A DNA stretch of 64,000 nt from Deltaproteobacteria bacterium (lineage in GTDB: Bacteria > Myxococcota > Kuafuiibacteriia > Kuafuiibacteriales > Kuafuiibacteriaceae), in contig JACKEN010000007.1 in NCBI GenBank assembly GCA_020632995.1, positions 1-64,000 on the forward strand, written 5' to 3'. The notes below the pieces were generated by a model. That model was not told the origin of the DNA. It saw nothing but the letters and a program-made list of their open reading frames with translations, and made no database searches. Shown in pieces: positions 27,051 through 36,210 of this stretch; positions within the stretch are counted from its first letter, which is position 1; each line of letters opens with the position of its first letter. The position numbers and the translations under genes are program-made.

Positions 27051-27824
27051 GTGGCCGCCTGGGGGCTCGACATCTGGATGGGGCGCACCGCGCAGGTGTC
27101 GCTGGGTCACGGGGCCTTCCTCGCGGTGGGAGCGTACACCTCCGCCCTCCTTTCGCGACAAGGGACCCCGTGGCTGGCAAGCCTTCCTGCGGCGCTCCTC
27201 GTCACCGGCGCGCTTGGGCTGGTGGTTGGGCATGCTACCTTGCGCCTCGTCGGCCCGCGCCTGGCCCTGGCGACCCTGGCCCTACAGGTCGTCGTGGAGC
27301 AGGCTCTCACCCAGGGCGGCGCGCTCACCGGCGGAGCCATGGGCCTCCCCATGGCGCCCGCGCCGGTCCTCCCCACCGCCGCGGTGGTGGCCGCGGGCGC
27401 GGCTGCCCTGTTGTGGCGCGCGGATCGGAGCCGGCTGGGCCTGGCCTGGAGCGGGCTGCGTCACGCGCCGACCGCGACCACCGCCGCCGGCGTGGACCTG
27501 CCCCGGCTCCGGGCGTGGACCCTCGCCGCCAGCGCCGCCCTCACCGGGCTCGCGGGCGCGCTCATGGCCGGCCAGCTGCGCCTCGTGCACCCCGGGCAGT
27601 TCTCGGTCGACACCAGCCTCGCCCTGTTGGTGATGGTGACGGTGGGCGGCGTAGGCCGCGTGCGCGGACCGCTCTTGGGGGCCGCGCTGGTGGTGACGCT
27701 CGAGGCCGCCCTCGGACCCCACCCGCTCATCCTGCGAGCGCTCCTCGGCGGCGCGCTCCTGATCACCGCGCTCGCCGCGCCCCAGGGGCTGTCCGGGCGC
27801 CGACCCGCCCCGAGCGCCGCGTGA
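27051..27824 (+). CDS. livM: Branched-chain amino-acid-type ABC transporter permease LivM
   Basis: A polytopic membrane protein of the LivM family. GLDIWMGRTAQVSLGHGAFLAVGAYTSALL is the usual first conserved block, with SLGHGAF being the family hallmark, and further hydrophobic segments follow. GTG 27051 is the first standard start codon, but the hydrophobic stretch YLAYLVTQLLISAV just upstream, in the same open frame, looks like part of the first helix. A CTG at 27000, overlapping the previous stop as CTGA, would include it. livH follows with a GTGA overlap. Confidence 0.85.
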   Translation: MAAWGLDIWMGRTAQVSLGHGAFLAVGAYTSALLSRQGTPWLASLPAALLVTGALGLVVGHATLRLVGPRLALATLALQVVVEQALTQGGALTGGAMGLPMAPAPVLPTAAVVAAGAAALLWRADRSRLGLAWSGLRHAPTATTAAGVDLPRLRAWTLAASAALTGLAGALMAGQLRLVHPGQFSVDTSLALLVMVTVGGVGRVRGPLLGAALVVTLEAALGPHPLILRALLGGALLITALAAPQGLSGRRPAPSAA

Positions 27825-28651
27825 GCCTCCTGGTCGCCAACCTCCTCGCCGGCCTCGCGGTCGGTGGCGCCTACGCCCTGCTCGCGGTGGGGCTGGTGCT
27901 CGTCCACCGCGCGACCGGCGTCCTCAACTTCGCCCACGGCGCGGTGGCCGCCACCGCCGCGTTCGTCGCGTGGGCGGCGCTCGAAAGCGGGCTTGCAGTC
28001 CCGCTCGCCGCCGGGGCCGCGATCGCTGCGGGCACCGCCGTCAACGCGAGCCTCGGCGCCGTCCTCGAACGTGCCCACGGGGCCCGACACACCCCCATCC
28101 TGGTCACCATCGCGGCGATGATGGCGCTCGAGGGCGCGGTGGGCGCCACCCTCGGCACCGACCCCCGCCCCCTCTCGCTGGGCCTGTCGCCCGCGGCGGT
28201 GGATGGCGTGGCCGCGGGGCTCGCCGCCGTCGCCGTCCTCGCCCTGACCGCGTTCCTGCACCTGACCCGCGCAGGCCTCGCCGCCCGCGCGGTGGGGAGC
28301 CGTCCCGAGGCGGCGGCCCTGGCCGGGATCCCGGTGGCGCGCACCCGCATCCTCACCTGGGCCCTCGCAGGCGCCCTCGCCGCGGTGGCCGGGCTCCTGT
28401 GGGCGCCGCGTACCCTGCTCGAGCCGAGCATGATGGGCGCGCCGCTCCTCGCCGCCTTCGCCGCCGCGACCCTGGGGGGCCTGCGCGCCCCGCTCGGGGC
28501 GATGGTGGGCGGCGTCGCGCTCGGGATCCTCGAGACCCTCGTGCGGGCCTACGTGTCGACCGAGCTCGGGGCCAGCCTCACCTACGTCGTGCTCCTCGCC
28601 GCGCTCCTGCTCCGACCGCAAGGCCTCCTGCCTCAGAGGACGCCAGCGTGA
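27821..28651 (+). CDS. livH: Branched-chain amino-acid-type ABC transporter permease LivH
   Basis: A 276-residue permease starting at GTG 27821 inside the livM stop. GLAVGGAYALLAVGLVLVHRATGVLNFAHGA is the LivH signature (the NFAHG motif), with about eight hydrophobic segments and a C-terminal LLLRPQGLLP motif typical of HAAT-family permeases. It forms the membrane channel with LivM for an amino acid, amide or urea-like substrate. Confidence 0.92.
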   Translation: MSLLVANLLAGLAVGGAYALLAVGLVLVHRATGVLNFAHGAVAATAAFVAWAALESGLAVPLAAGAAIAAGTAVNASLGAVLERAHGARHTPILVTIAAMMALEGAVGATLGTDPRPLSLGLSPAAVDGVAAGLAAVAVLALTAFLHLTRAGLAARAVGSRPEAAALAGIPVARTRILTWALAGALAAVAGLLWAPRTLLEPSMMGAPLLAAFAAATLGGLRAPLGAMVGGVALGILETLVRAYVSTELGASLTYVVLLAALLLRPQGLLPQRTPA

Positions 28652-30027
28652 GCGCGCTCCTCCATGTGCACGGCCTTGCGCGCCGCTTCGGCGGGGTCGA
28701 GGCGCTGGCCCCGGTCGACCTCGAGCTGGCCCCAGGCGAGGCCCTGGCCATCACCGGCCCCAACGGCGCGGGCAAGAGCACACTCCTCGCCTGCATCGCA
28801 GGTGAGATTGCGCCGTCTTCGGGCACCGTGCACCTCGACGGCCACGACCTCAGCGCGCTCGCCGCGCACGAGCGGGCGCGACGGGGCGTGGCCCGGGCCT
28901 TTCAACGGCCCGCGCTCCTCCCTGACCGGAGCGCCCTCGAGAACGTGGCCTTGGGGCGGCTCCGCTACGCCGAAGCCGGCCTGGCCGCCCTGCTCCTGGG
29001 CCGGTCCGCGGCCGGTGCGGAGCACGCGGCGCGGGAGGCGGCGGCCCTGTCGGCCTTGGAGCAGGTTGGCTTGCAAGAGCGGGCGCGGCGCCTGGTCTCG
29101 GAGCTCTCGTACGGGGAGCAGAAGCGGGTCGACCTCGCCCGCGCCCTGGTGGCCGAGCCTCGCCTCCTCCTCGTGGACGAGCCCTGCGCGGGGGCGGGCC
29201 CGGCGGAGCGGGCGGTGATCGTGGCCGCCCTCGCCGCCGCGCGTCGGGCCGGGGCGGCGCTGCTGCTGGTGGAGCACGACCCCGACGTGCTGGACGCCCT
29301 GGCCGAGCGGCGCCTTGCCTTGGGCGCCGCTTCGTCCCCTCCGCTCGCAAGCCCACCTGCGCCAGCCGCCCGCGCCGAGGTGAGCCCCACCCTCGCGATC
29401 GATCGCCTCACGGTGGTGGCTCGGACCGGGGCGCGGGTGCTGGACGAGGTGTCGCTCGCCGTGGCCCCGGGCGAGGTGGTCTCGGTCGCGGGGGCCAACG
29501 CGAGCGGGAAGACCACCCTCCTCGGCGCGGTGACCGGCCAGCGGCGCGCGGACGGTGGCCAAGTCACCCTCGACGGCGCCCCCATCCAGGGCTGGCCGGT
29601 GCACCGCCGGGCCCGGGCCGGGGTGGCCCTCGCCGACCGCGGGCGCGCGCTGTTCCAAGATCTCTCGGTGCAGGACAACCTGCACACCGCGGTCCTCGGG
29701 CTCACGCGGGCCGAGGCGCGCACCCGCCAGGCGGAGCTCCTGGCCGGGCTCCCCGCCCTCGCCGACCGCCTCGGCCAGCGGGTCGACACCCTGAGCGGGG
29801 GCGAGCAGCAGCTCCTCGCGGTGGCCCGGGCCGGCCTCGCCCGCCCTCGGCTGCTCCTGGCGGACGAGCCCACCCTGGGCCTGGACGCGGCGGCGGCCGC
29901 CGCGGTGCGGAGTCTCCTGTTGCGTCTGGCGGAGGCGGGGGTAGCAGTGCTGATCACCGAGCAGGCCCCGAGCGGGGTCGCCCACCGCCAGCTCCACCTC
30001 GCGGGCGGGCGCCTCAGCGCACCATGA
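28648..30027 (+). CDS. Fused LivG-LivF ATPase (two ABC domains in one chain)
   Basis: 459 residues with two nucleotide-binding domains. The first (about 1-235, LivG-like) has GPNGAGKST, signature LSYGEQ and LLLVDEPCAG. The second (about 245-459, LivF-like) has GANASGKTT, LSGGEQQ and LLADEPTLGL, joined by a Pro/Ala linker. In most HAAT transporters LivG and LivF are separate proteins. The start GTG 28648 overlaps the livH stop. No periplasmic binding-protein gene (livJ/livK) lies nearby, so the substrate is unknown. Its 3' end overlaps the convergent decarboxylase gene by 14 bp. Confidence 0.9.
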   Translation: MSALLHVHGLARRFGGVEALAPVDLELAPGEALAITGPNGAGKSTLLACIAGEIAPSSGTVHLDGHDLSALAAHERARRGVARAFQRPALLPDRSALENVALGRLRYAEAGLAALLLGRSAAGAEHAAREAAALSALEQVGLQERARRLVSELSYGEQKRVDLARALVAEPRLLLVDEPCAGAGPAERAVIVAALAAARRAGAALLLVEHDPDVLDALAERRLALGAASSPPLASPPAPAARAEVSPTLAIDRLTVVARTGARVLDEVSLAVAPGEVVSVAGANASGKTTLLGAVTGQRRADGGQVTLDGAPIQGWPVHRRARAGVALADRGRALFQDLSVQDNLHTAVLGLTRAEARTRQAELLAGLPALADRLGQRVDTLSGGEQQLLAVARAGLARPRLLLADEPTLGLDAAAAAAVRSLLLRLAEAGVAVLITEQAPSGVAHRQLHLAGGRLSAP

Positions 30028-31243
30028 CCTGCACGTCGTCACCGTCGAGCATCAGCTCCACCGGCACGTCGTGCAAGAGGAACCCGTGGGGGCTCGCGCC
30101 CCAGCCGTAGGCGCCCGCCTGCTCGAACAGCAAGAGGTCCCCAGGGCGAGGCTCCGGGAGGAGGACGTCCCGGGCCAGGGTGTCGAGCGGAGTGCAGGAC
30201 GGCCCCACCACCGTCACCGGCACCACCGGGCGGTCCTCGCAGGTCAGGTTGCGGATGGCCGGCGGCGGCCCGTCGTGGAAGCGCTCCGCCGCGAAGAGGA
30301 AGGCGTTCAGGCCGCCGTCCAGGGCCGCGAAGCGGGCTCCGCGCGAGACCGGGCAGCGGAGCACCCGGGCGATGAACACCCCCGCCTCGGCCATGATGAA
30401 GCGGCCCGGCTCGAGCACCACCCTCACCCCTGGCCCGTGGGCGGCCCGGAACCGAGCCACCGCGCCGGACAGCTTGCGCATCAGCCGCGCCACGTCGAGG
30501 CCCGGCTCGCCCGGGGTCGGCACCCCGAGGCCCCCGCCCAGGTTGACCAGCCGCGGTGGGACGCCGCTGGCCCGGGCGAGGGCGTCGGCGAGGTCGAGGG
30601 TCCGCACCGCGTGGCGGAGCCACGCCGCGTCGCTCGTGCACTGGGAGCCGGCGTGGACGTGGACGCCCTCCACGTCCACCGCGTCCGCGTGCGCCCTCGC
30701 CGCCGCCACCACCTCGGGCAAGTCTTCCTGCGGGACGCCGAAGGGCGAGGCGAGACCGGCGGTGGCCACCCGGAACGCGTGGATCCGCTCGGCGGGGTTC
30801 AGCCGGATCAGCGCCCGCGCCCGCACCCCGGCCGCGCGGGCCACCTCGGCGAGGTCCACGAGCTCCGGCACCGACTCCACGCTCACCACGCCCCCCGCCG
30901 CCACCGCCCGGGCGAGCAGGGCGGGGGTCTTGGCCGGCCCGGTGACCCCGATCCCCGACCCCGGAAAGCCCGCGGCGAGGGCCACCGCCAGCTCGCCCTC
31001 GGACGCGACGTCCACCCCGTCCAGGTCCGGCGCCAGGGCGGCGAGGAGCGCCGGGTGGCTGTTGGCCTTGAGGGCGAGGAACACCTCGGGGCCGGCGGGG
31101 CCTACCCTCAGGGCGCGAACTCGTGCCCGGGCCACCGCGGGATCGTAGACGTACACCGGCGTGCCGTGGGCCAGCAGGCGCGGGTCCGAGTAGCGGCCGC
31201 TCACCGGCGGAGGATGGCCCCACGCCGGCGCCCCGCCAAGCAT
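30014..31243 (-). CDS. PLP-dependent decarboxylase of the LysA/ornithine-decarboxylase (alanine racemase-fold) family
   Basis: 409 residues if read from ATG 31243; GTG 31204, which begins close to the conserved YSDPRLLAHGTPVYVYD, is a good alternative. The PLP-lysine motif ALKAN, the HVHAGSQ block, NLGGGLGVP, EPGRFIMAEAG, the partner-subunit Cys in GPSCTPLD, and AYGWGASPHGF define a fold-type III decarboxylase such as diaminopimelate or carboxynorspermidine decarboxylase. Diaminopimelate decarboxylase would make lysine, but the specificity cannot be read here. It converges on the transporter genes and diverges from a Ser/Thr kinase gene. Confidence 0.82.
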   Translation of the reverse strand: MLGGAPAWGHPPPVSGRYSDPRLLAHGTPVYVYDPAVARARVRALRVGPAGPEVFLALKANSHPALLAALAPDLDGVDVASEGELAVALAAGFPGSGIGVTGPAKTPALLARAVAAGGVVSVESVPELVDLAEVARAAGVRARALIRLNPAERIHAFRVATAGLASPFGVPQEDLPEVVAAARAHADAVDVEGVHVHAGSQCTSDAAWLRHAVRTLDLADALARASGVPPRLVNLGGGLGVPTPGEPGLDVARLMRKLSGAVARFRAAHGPGVRVVLEPGRFIMAEAGVFIARVLRCPVSRGARFAALDGGLNAFLFAAERFHDGPPPAIRNLTCEDRPVVPVTVVGPSCTPLDTLARDVLLPEPRPGDLLLFEQAGAYGWGASPHGFLLHDVPVELMLDGDDVQVMVR

Positions 31244-31281
31244 CCGTTTGTGCTGGCCTCGATGTGGGCTAGCTTGGAGCC

Positions 31282-33459
31282 ATGTCGGCGCTGGGCCGCT
31301 TCGAGCTGCTGGACCGCATCGGGCACGGCGGCATGGCCGAGGTGTACCGGGCGCGGCTCGTGGGGCCGGCCGGGTTCGCCAAGACGGTGGTGGTGAAGCG
31401 CATCCTGCCCCGGCTGGCCGAGGATCCGCTCATGGTGCGGATGTTCGTCGAGGAGGCGCGCATCGCGGCGGCGGCCGACCACGACAACATCGCCAAGGTC
31501 TACGAGCTGGGGCGCACCGAGGACGGCCAGTACTTCATGGTGATGGAGTACATCGACGGCATCGACCTCGAGCTCCTCCTGCAGGAGGCGGCGCGCCGGG
31601 AGCTCGCGGTGCCCACCTGGTTCTCGGTGCACGTGGTCACCGAGATCCTCGAGGCGCTCTCCTTCGTGCACGGCCTCGAGGACGAGTCCGGGCGCCCGCG
31701 CAACGTCATCCACCGGGACGCCACCCCCTCGAACATCTTCATCAGCCACCAGGGGCGGGTGAAGCTGTCGGACTTCGGGGTGGCGGACTTCGTGGGCAAG
31801 TCCCCCACCACCCAGGCGGGGCAGCTCAAGGGCAAGCTGGCTTACATGTCGCCCGAGCAGCTGCGGGCCAAGCTCCTCGACGCCCGGGCCGACGTGTTCG
31901 CGATGGGGGTGGTGCTCTGGGAGACGCTGACCCAGGAGCGCCTCTTCGGCCACCTCAACGACATGCAGGCGATGATGGCGATCTGCGAGGAGCACCGCCC
32001 CGCGCCCTCCTCCCGGGTGGAGGGGCTGCACCCCGCCCTCGACGAGATCTGCGCCCGGGCCACCGCGGCCGATCGCGACGCGCGCTACCCGAGCGCGCAG
32101 GCGCTCCAGCAAGATCTCTTGCGCGTGCTCCACGACCTCCACCCGCCGGTGCGCCCGCGCGACGTGCGCTCGGTGCTCGACCAGCTCCTCGGGCGGCGCC
32201 CCCCCTCGCCCGAGACGCGGAGCACCGCGACCGCCCCCCGGGCCCGGGCCAAGAGCTTCCTGGTGGACTCCGACGGCCCCGGGGTGGTGCCGGATCTGGA
32301 GGCCACCGACTCCGACAGCACCGCCACCATGGACGAGACCCAGAGCCCGGCCCTGGCCCGCGAGGTCCAGGCCCTGCGCCGCCTCGCCCAGGTCATCGAC
32401 GCCGCGGTCGACGCCCCAACCCCCGAGGGGCTGCTCGCCCCCATGTCCTGGCCAGCCGACGACGCGGACAGCGCGGCGGCGGCGGAGACCCTCCGGACCG
32501 AGAGCGGCGCCCGGGTCGCCCTCCCCGGCGACACCACGCCTCCCGTCAGCGCGGAGGTCCGCCTCGAGCCCCCCGAGTTCCAGGTGCGCCGGGGGCCAGG
32601 CGGGCCGCAAGAGAGCCTGCGATGGGAGGTGGTGGTGGACCAGGCCCGGCGCGCGGGCGAGCGCGGGGCGCCGTTCGAGGTCTCCACCGACGGCCAGTCC
32701 TACATCTCGCTGCCGGAGCTGGGCCGCCTCACCGGGCAGGACCTCGCCCTCGACCTGGAGCCCCCCTCCAACGTCACCGTGGTCGGGAGCCTGATGCAAC
32801 ACAGCTTGACGGCGGTGCTGGCCCGCGCCGGCCTCGAGCGGCTCACCGGCGTCCTCACCGTGGCGCGCCCCAAGGACGGCGCCTGGTACGAGCTCGAGAT
32901 CCACCAGGGGCGCCCCACCCGGCTGATCACCCCGCTGCCCGAGGCCCAGCTCCCCCACCTGCTCCTCGCCCTCAGCCCCCTCACCGAGGCCGACGTGGCG
33001 CGCCTCGCCCACCGCGCCCTCAACGCGCGGCGGCCCCTGGCCGACGTGGCGCGAGAGGCCGGAGGGCCCGACCTCGGCCACGCCGCCTTCATGCGGACGC
33101 GCCTCCAGGGGGTCTTCGGCTGGACCTCCGGCGACTACACCCTGAGCGCGGACCTGTCGCGCCCCAAGGCCGGCCAGGCCTTCGCGCCCTCGCTCCTCAC
33201 CCTCCTCCCCGAGCTGGTGACCCGCACCCTGAGCCTCGAGACCCTCACCGCGCGGCTCGCCCCGATCATGAGCGGGCCGCTACGCCCCAGCGCGATGTTC
33301 GCGCCGAGCCTCGAGCTCTTCCTGCCCGCGGATCGCGGGGTGATGGAGCGGGTGGTGGAGCTGCCGCGCCTCGATGGGGCCCCGCGCGCGCCCGGCCCGC
33401 GGGCCGCCTTCCTCGCCGCCGCGTACGTGCTGCGCGAGGCGCGCCTGGCCGAGCCGTAG
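31282..33459 (+). CDS. Ser/Thr protein kinase with C-terminal DUF4388-like region
   Basis: A 725-residue protein. The kinase domain (about 6-280) has GHGGMAEVY, Lys39 in VVVKR, HRD at 144-146 and SDFGVAD with Asp164. The catalytic loop reads HRDATPSN, so the lysine of HRDLKPxN is replaced, a variation common in myxobacterial kinases. Next comes a long low-complexity linker (about 300-500). The C-terminal part, from NVTVVGSLMQHSL to about 640, resembles DUF4388/PatA-type signalling domains (LTGVLTVARPKDGAWYELEIHQGRP). No membrane segment is seen. Its targets are unknown. Confidence 0.88.
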   Translation: MSALGRFELLDRIGHGGMAEVYRARLVGPAGFAKTVVVKRILPRLAEDPLMVRMFVEEARIAAAADHDNIAKVYELGRTEDGQYFMVMEYIDGIDLELLLQEAARRELAVPTWFSVHVVTEILEALSFVHGLEDESGRPRNVIHRDATPSNIFISHQGRVKLSDFGVADFVGKSPTTQAGQLKGKLAYMSPEQLRAKLLDARADVFAMGVVLWETLTQERLFGHLNDMQAMMAICEEHRPAPSSRVEGLHPALDEICARATAADRDARYPSAQALQQDLLRVLHDLHPPVRPRDVRSVLDQLLGRRPPSPETRSTATAPRARAKSFLVDSDGPGVVPDLEATDSDSTATMDETQSPALAREVQALRRLAQVIDAAVDAPTPEGLLAPMSWPADDADSAAAAETLRTESGARVALPGDTTPPVSAEVRLEPPEFQVRRGPGGPQESLRWEVVVDQARRAGERGAPFEVSTDGQSYISLPELGRLTGQDLALDLEPPSNVTVVGSLMQHSLTAVLARAGLERLTGVLTVARPKDGAWYELEIHQGRPTRLITPLPEAQLPHLLLALSPLTEADVARLAHRALNARRPLADVAREAGGPDLGHAAFMRTRLQGVFGWTSGDYTLSADLSRPKAGQAFAPSLLTLLPELVTRTLSLETLTARLAPIMSGPLRPSAMFAPSLELFLPADRGVMERVVELPRLDGAPRAPGPRAAFLAAAYVLREARLAEP

Positions 33460-33559
33460 CCCTGTCGCCTGGTGCCTGAACCCTCGTGCCTTCCCCCTGA
33501 GCCCTGTCTCTGAAGCCTGACGCCGCCAGGACATCGGCGCTGAACCGATGCTCGTAGGT

Positions 33560-34795
33560 CTACCCGAATGCAAGGTAGGCTGCTGCCGCCACCGCCGCCG
33601 CCGCGAACATGAGGAGCCACGGGACAACCCGCGGCATGCTCCGAGGCCCGTGCAGCGAGACCTCGGCCGAGCTGGACGAGCTCGGCGCGGGCGGGACCGT
33701 GACGTCGTCGAGGGTGTTGGTGACCTCGAGCCGCCGGGGGGCCGGGGCGGAGGCGAAGGGGGTAGGAACCGCCGGGATGCTCAGCGGCGGGTCCACCCGC
33801 TGGGGCTCCGGCTGCGAGGGCAGCGGGCGGTCCGGCACGGTGGTCGCCGCGGGCGGGACCGGCGCGGTGCCGCGCTCCTCGAGGAGCGCGAGGCGGAGCG
33901 CGCGGGCGAAGGTGCCGGCGTCGGGGTAGCGATCGTCCGGGTCGATCGCCAGCGCGCGACCGAGCACCTCGTCCACCGCGGGGGACAGGTCGCTCCGCAG
34001 AGCGCAGGCCGAGGGCCGGACGTCGCGCGCGATGCGGCGGAGCACCGCCACGTGGCTGTTGTGCTCGCCGACGGTGATCGGCACGTGGAAGGGGTGCGGG
34101 GTGAGCTCCGGGGTGCGGGCCCAGGCGCGGTGCAGGGTGATGAGCTCGAAGAGGATGGTGGCGAGCGAGAACAGATCCGCGCGGTGGTCGAGGCTCTGGG
34201 AGACGATCTGCTCGGGCGACAGGTAGAGCACCGACCCGAGCACCCGCCCCACCGTCGTCGGGTCCACCTGGCTGCCCACGAGCACCTTCGCGATGCCGAA
34301 GTCGAGCACCTTCAAGAACGGACGCTCGCCCCGCCGGTTCACCATGATGTTACGCGGCTTGAGGTCGCGGTGGATCACGCCGTGCTGGTGGGCGAAGTCG
34401 ACCGCGGTCGCGAGCTGATCGCACATCCAGGCCACGCCTGGCTTCGGGATGAAGCTCCCCTCTGCGCTGTGGGCGTCGCAGCGCTTGTCGAGGCTGTCCC
34501 CGTCGATGAGCTCCATGGCCAGGAAGACCTGCTCGCCCTCGCCCTCGAAGTGGTAGGCCCGGGCGATGTTGGGGTGCTGGAGCTGCTCCATGAGCTGCGC
34601 CTCCTGCAGGAAGCGTTGCATCATCTTCTTGTCGCGGTGGTACTTCTCGAAGAGGATCTTCACCGCGGCGGGGGCGTCGGATCGCGCCTGGTCCCGCGCG
34701 CGCCACACCTCGCCGAACGCGCCCTGCCCCAGCTTGGCGTCCAGCAGGAAGCGAGCACCCAACAGATCTCCCGTCGCCAGGGGCTGCCCGGTCAT
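33560..34795 (-). CDS. Membrane-anchored Ser/Thr protein kinase
   Basis: A 411-residue protein. The kinase domain (about 14-290) has the glycine loop GQGAFGEVW, Lys in AAVKILF, HRDLKPRN with the catalytic lysine kept, VLDFGIAKV and the SPEQI activation-segment end, so it should be active. A Pro/Ala/Ser-rich linker leads to one C-terminal helix (VVPWLLMFAAAAVAAAAYLAFG, abbreviated reading: about 22 hydrophobic residues) at the very end, which would anchor the kinase with its catalytic domain in the cytoplasm. It faces the previous kinase gene tail to tail over 100 bp. Confidence 0.92.
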   Translation of the reverse strand: MTGQPLATGDLLGARFLLDAKLGQGAFGEVWRARDQARSDAPAAVKILFEKYHRDKKMMQRFLQEAQLMEQLQHPNIARAYHFEGEGEQVFLAMELIDGDSLDKRCDAHSAEGSFIPKPGVAWMCDQLATAVDFAHQHGVIHRDLKPRNIMVNRRGERPFLKVLDFGIAKVLVGSQVDPTTVGRVLGSVLYLSPEQIVSQSLDHRADLFSLATILFELITLHRAWARTPELTPHPFHVPITVGEHNSHVAVLRRIARDVRPSACALRSDLSPAVDEVLGRALAIDPDDRYPDAGTFARALRLALLEERGTAPVPPAATTVPDRPLPSQPEPQRVDPPLSIPAVPTPFASAPAPRRLEVTNTLDDVTVPPAPSSSSSAEVSLHGPRSMPRVVPWLLMFAAAAVAAAAYLAFG

Positions 34796-34831
34796 CGCGG
34801 CGGAATATAGCAGCAGGTCGCGGGCGGGGGG

Positions 34832-35152
34832 TCAGGCCACGCGCGGCACGCGGTTGGGGAGCACCGCGGCGCGCCCCTGAGCCCAGGCGTGAGTGCACTC
34901 CACGTCGCACGGGTGCTCCACCGCCACCGAGAGGGCGTCGCTGCCCACCCAGCGGGCGTGGCCCGCCATGCCGATGCCGGGCCCGTCGGCGGGGAACGTC
35001 AGACGCAGCGGGTCGCCCCGCCCGACCGGGAGGCGCTCCCCCGGCACCAGCCAGAGGAGCCCGGGCTCGATGCGCATCACGTAGGCCCAGGCCCGGACAC
35101 CGAGGGCGTGCACCACCACCCGGTCCGGCACTGGGAAGAGATCCTGGCTCAT
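34832..35152 (-). CDS. Small protein, possibly PilZ-like
   Basis: A 106-residue protein of mainly beta pattern (VVVHALGVRAWAYVM, DPLRLTFPADGPGIGMAGHARWVG, LSVAVEH). The spacing and the strand rich in GHARWVG resemble PilZ domains, but the RxxxR and DxSxxG c-di-GMP-binding motifs are not clear. It lies just upstream of the membrane kinase on the same strand, so it may be co-expressed. Function is unassigned. Confidence 0.45.
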   Translation of the reverse strand: MSQDLFPVPDRVVVHALGVRAWAYVMRIEPGLLWLVPGERLPVGRGDPLRLTFPADGPGIGMAGHARWVGSDALSVAVEHPCDVECTHAWAQGRAAVLPNRVPRVA

Positions 35153-35194
35153 CTGGCGAGGACAGTCGGCGGATCGGGGCGAAGCCTTGAGGGC

Positions 35195-35632
35195 TCAGTC
35201 TTCACCCTGCGCCGCGTCGAGCGCCTCGATCGCCGCCGCGTCCGGAGAGCTGCGACGCCGACGGCGCTCCAGGATGAACGCGAGCACGCCCATGAGCACG
35301 ACCACCGGCGCGGTCCACGACAGGAACTTCAGCCACTTGGGGAAGAGCGGGAGGCCGTACTCCTCGACCCCGGCGAGGCGCTGCAGGCCCAACACCTGGG
35401 GCTCGAGCGCGGTCAGCGCAGCCTGGGCCGCCGTGAGCCCCGCCACATCATCCGGGAGCGCGAGGCCGTCGACCTGCCGACGCAGCGCCTCGGCCCGAGC
35501 CAGCGTGTCGGCCGCCTTGTCGGCGTGGGCCTTCTGGGCGATCAGCCCCAACCGGACCTGGAGGCGATACTTCGCCGCCTCGGCGTCCCTCTTCGCGCGC
35601 ACCGTCTCCAAGGTGGGTGAGTATGACCGCAC
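35195..35632 (-). CDS. Unknown protein with coiled coil and single membrane helix
   Basis: A 145-residue protein I do not recognise. An N-terminal charged helical part (about 1-80; KRDAEAAKYRLQ, ADTLARAEALRRQ) is likely coiled coil. One transmembrane segment follows (WTAPVVVLMGVLAFIL, about 107-123), then a basic RRRRR stop-transfer and an acidic tail. It follows the next upstream gene by 12 bp, suggesting a small envelope operon. Confidence 0.6.
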   Translation of the reverse strand: MRSYSPTLETVRAKRDAEAAKYRLQVRLGLIAQKAHADKAADTLARAEALRRQVDGLALPDDVAGLTAAQAALTALEPQVLGLQRLAGVEEYGLPLFPKWLKFLSWTAPVVVLMGVLAFILERRRRRSSPDAAAIEALDAAQGED

Positions 35633-35644
35633 CCGCGGCCGTCG

Positions 35645-36169
35645 TCACTCCGCGTCGAACAGCCGGGTGAGGTCGCCCTCGGTGCAGCCCTCACACGGGC
35701 CGAGCGCCGCCCCTTCCGCCCACGCGGGCGCGACGAAGGCGGCCGAGCGCTCGCTGTAGAGCACGATCTTCCGGCTCCCCTGGCTCAGCTCCATGCACAG
35801 GTCGTAGGGCTTGGGCGCCTCCTTCGGGCAGGCCCAGGTGCGGACCTTGAACTTCGTCGTCGCCTGCTCCTGCGGCGACTCCAGCACCAGGGTCGAGCCG
35901 TCGAGGCGGAAGCGCAGGCGGTCCGCGTACAGGCGCCAGGCCGAGACGTGGGCCAGCGCCCCGACGCGCTGCTTCATGCGGTCGAGGAGGACGAAGTACG
36001 TCACCACGTCGCGATCGTTCTTCGGGACCTTGTTCACCCACACCCGGTTGGTGATCTTCACGTCCGGCTTCCTGGCCAGCTCGGGGGCGGAGGTGCGGTA
36101 CCCGGCGTAGCCGAGGATCAGCGCCGTCGCGGCGACGAGGATGAGCAGGGTGACGCGGGCGGGACGCAT
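35645..36169 (-). CDS. Unknown exported or membrane-anchored protein
   Basis: A 174-residue protein from ATG 36169. The N-terminus (RVTLLILVAATALILGYAGY) is a signal anchor or uncleaved signal peptide. The mature part has two cysteine features, an isolated pair (TWACPKE, YDLCME) and CEGCTEG near the end. No family was recognised. It is probably in the same unit as the coiled-coil membrane protein downstream. Confidence 0.6.
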   Translation of the reverse strand: MRPARVTLLILVAATALILGYAGYRTSAPELARKPDVKITNRVWVNKVPKNDRDVVTYFVLLDRMKQRVGALAHVSAWRLYADRLRFRLDGSTLVLESPQEQATTKFKVRTWACPKEAPKPYDLCMELSQGSRKIVLYSERSAAFVAPAWAEGAALGPCEGCTEGDLTRLFDAE

Positions 36170-36210
36170 GGTTCGAGGATGCGCCCGTGGGGGCGGCGTC
36201 GGCAACCCCC

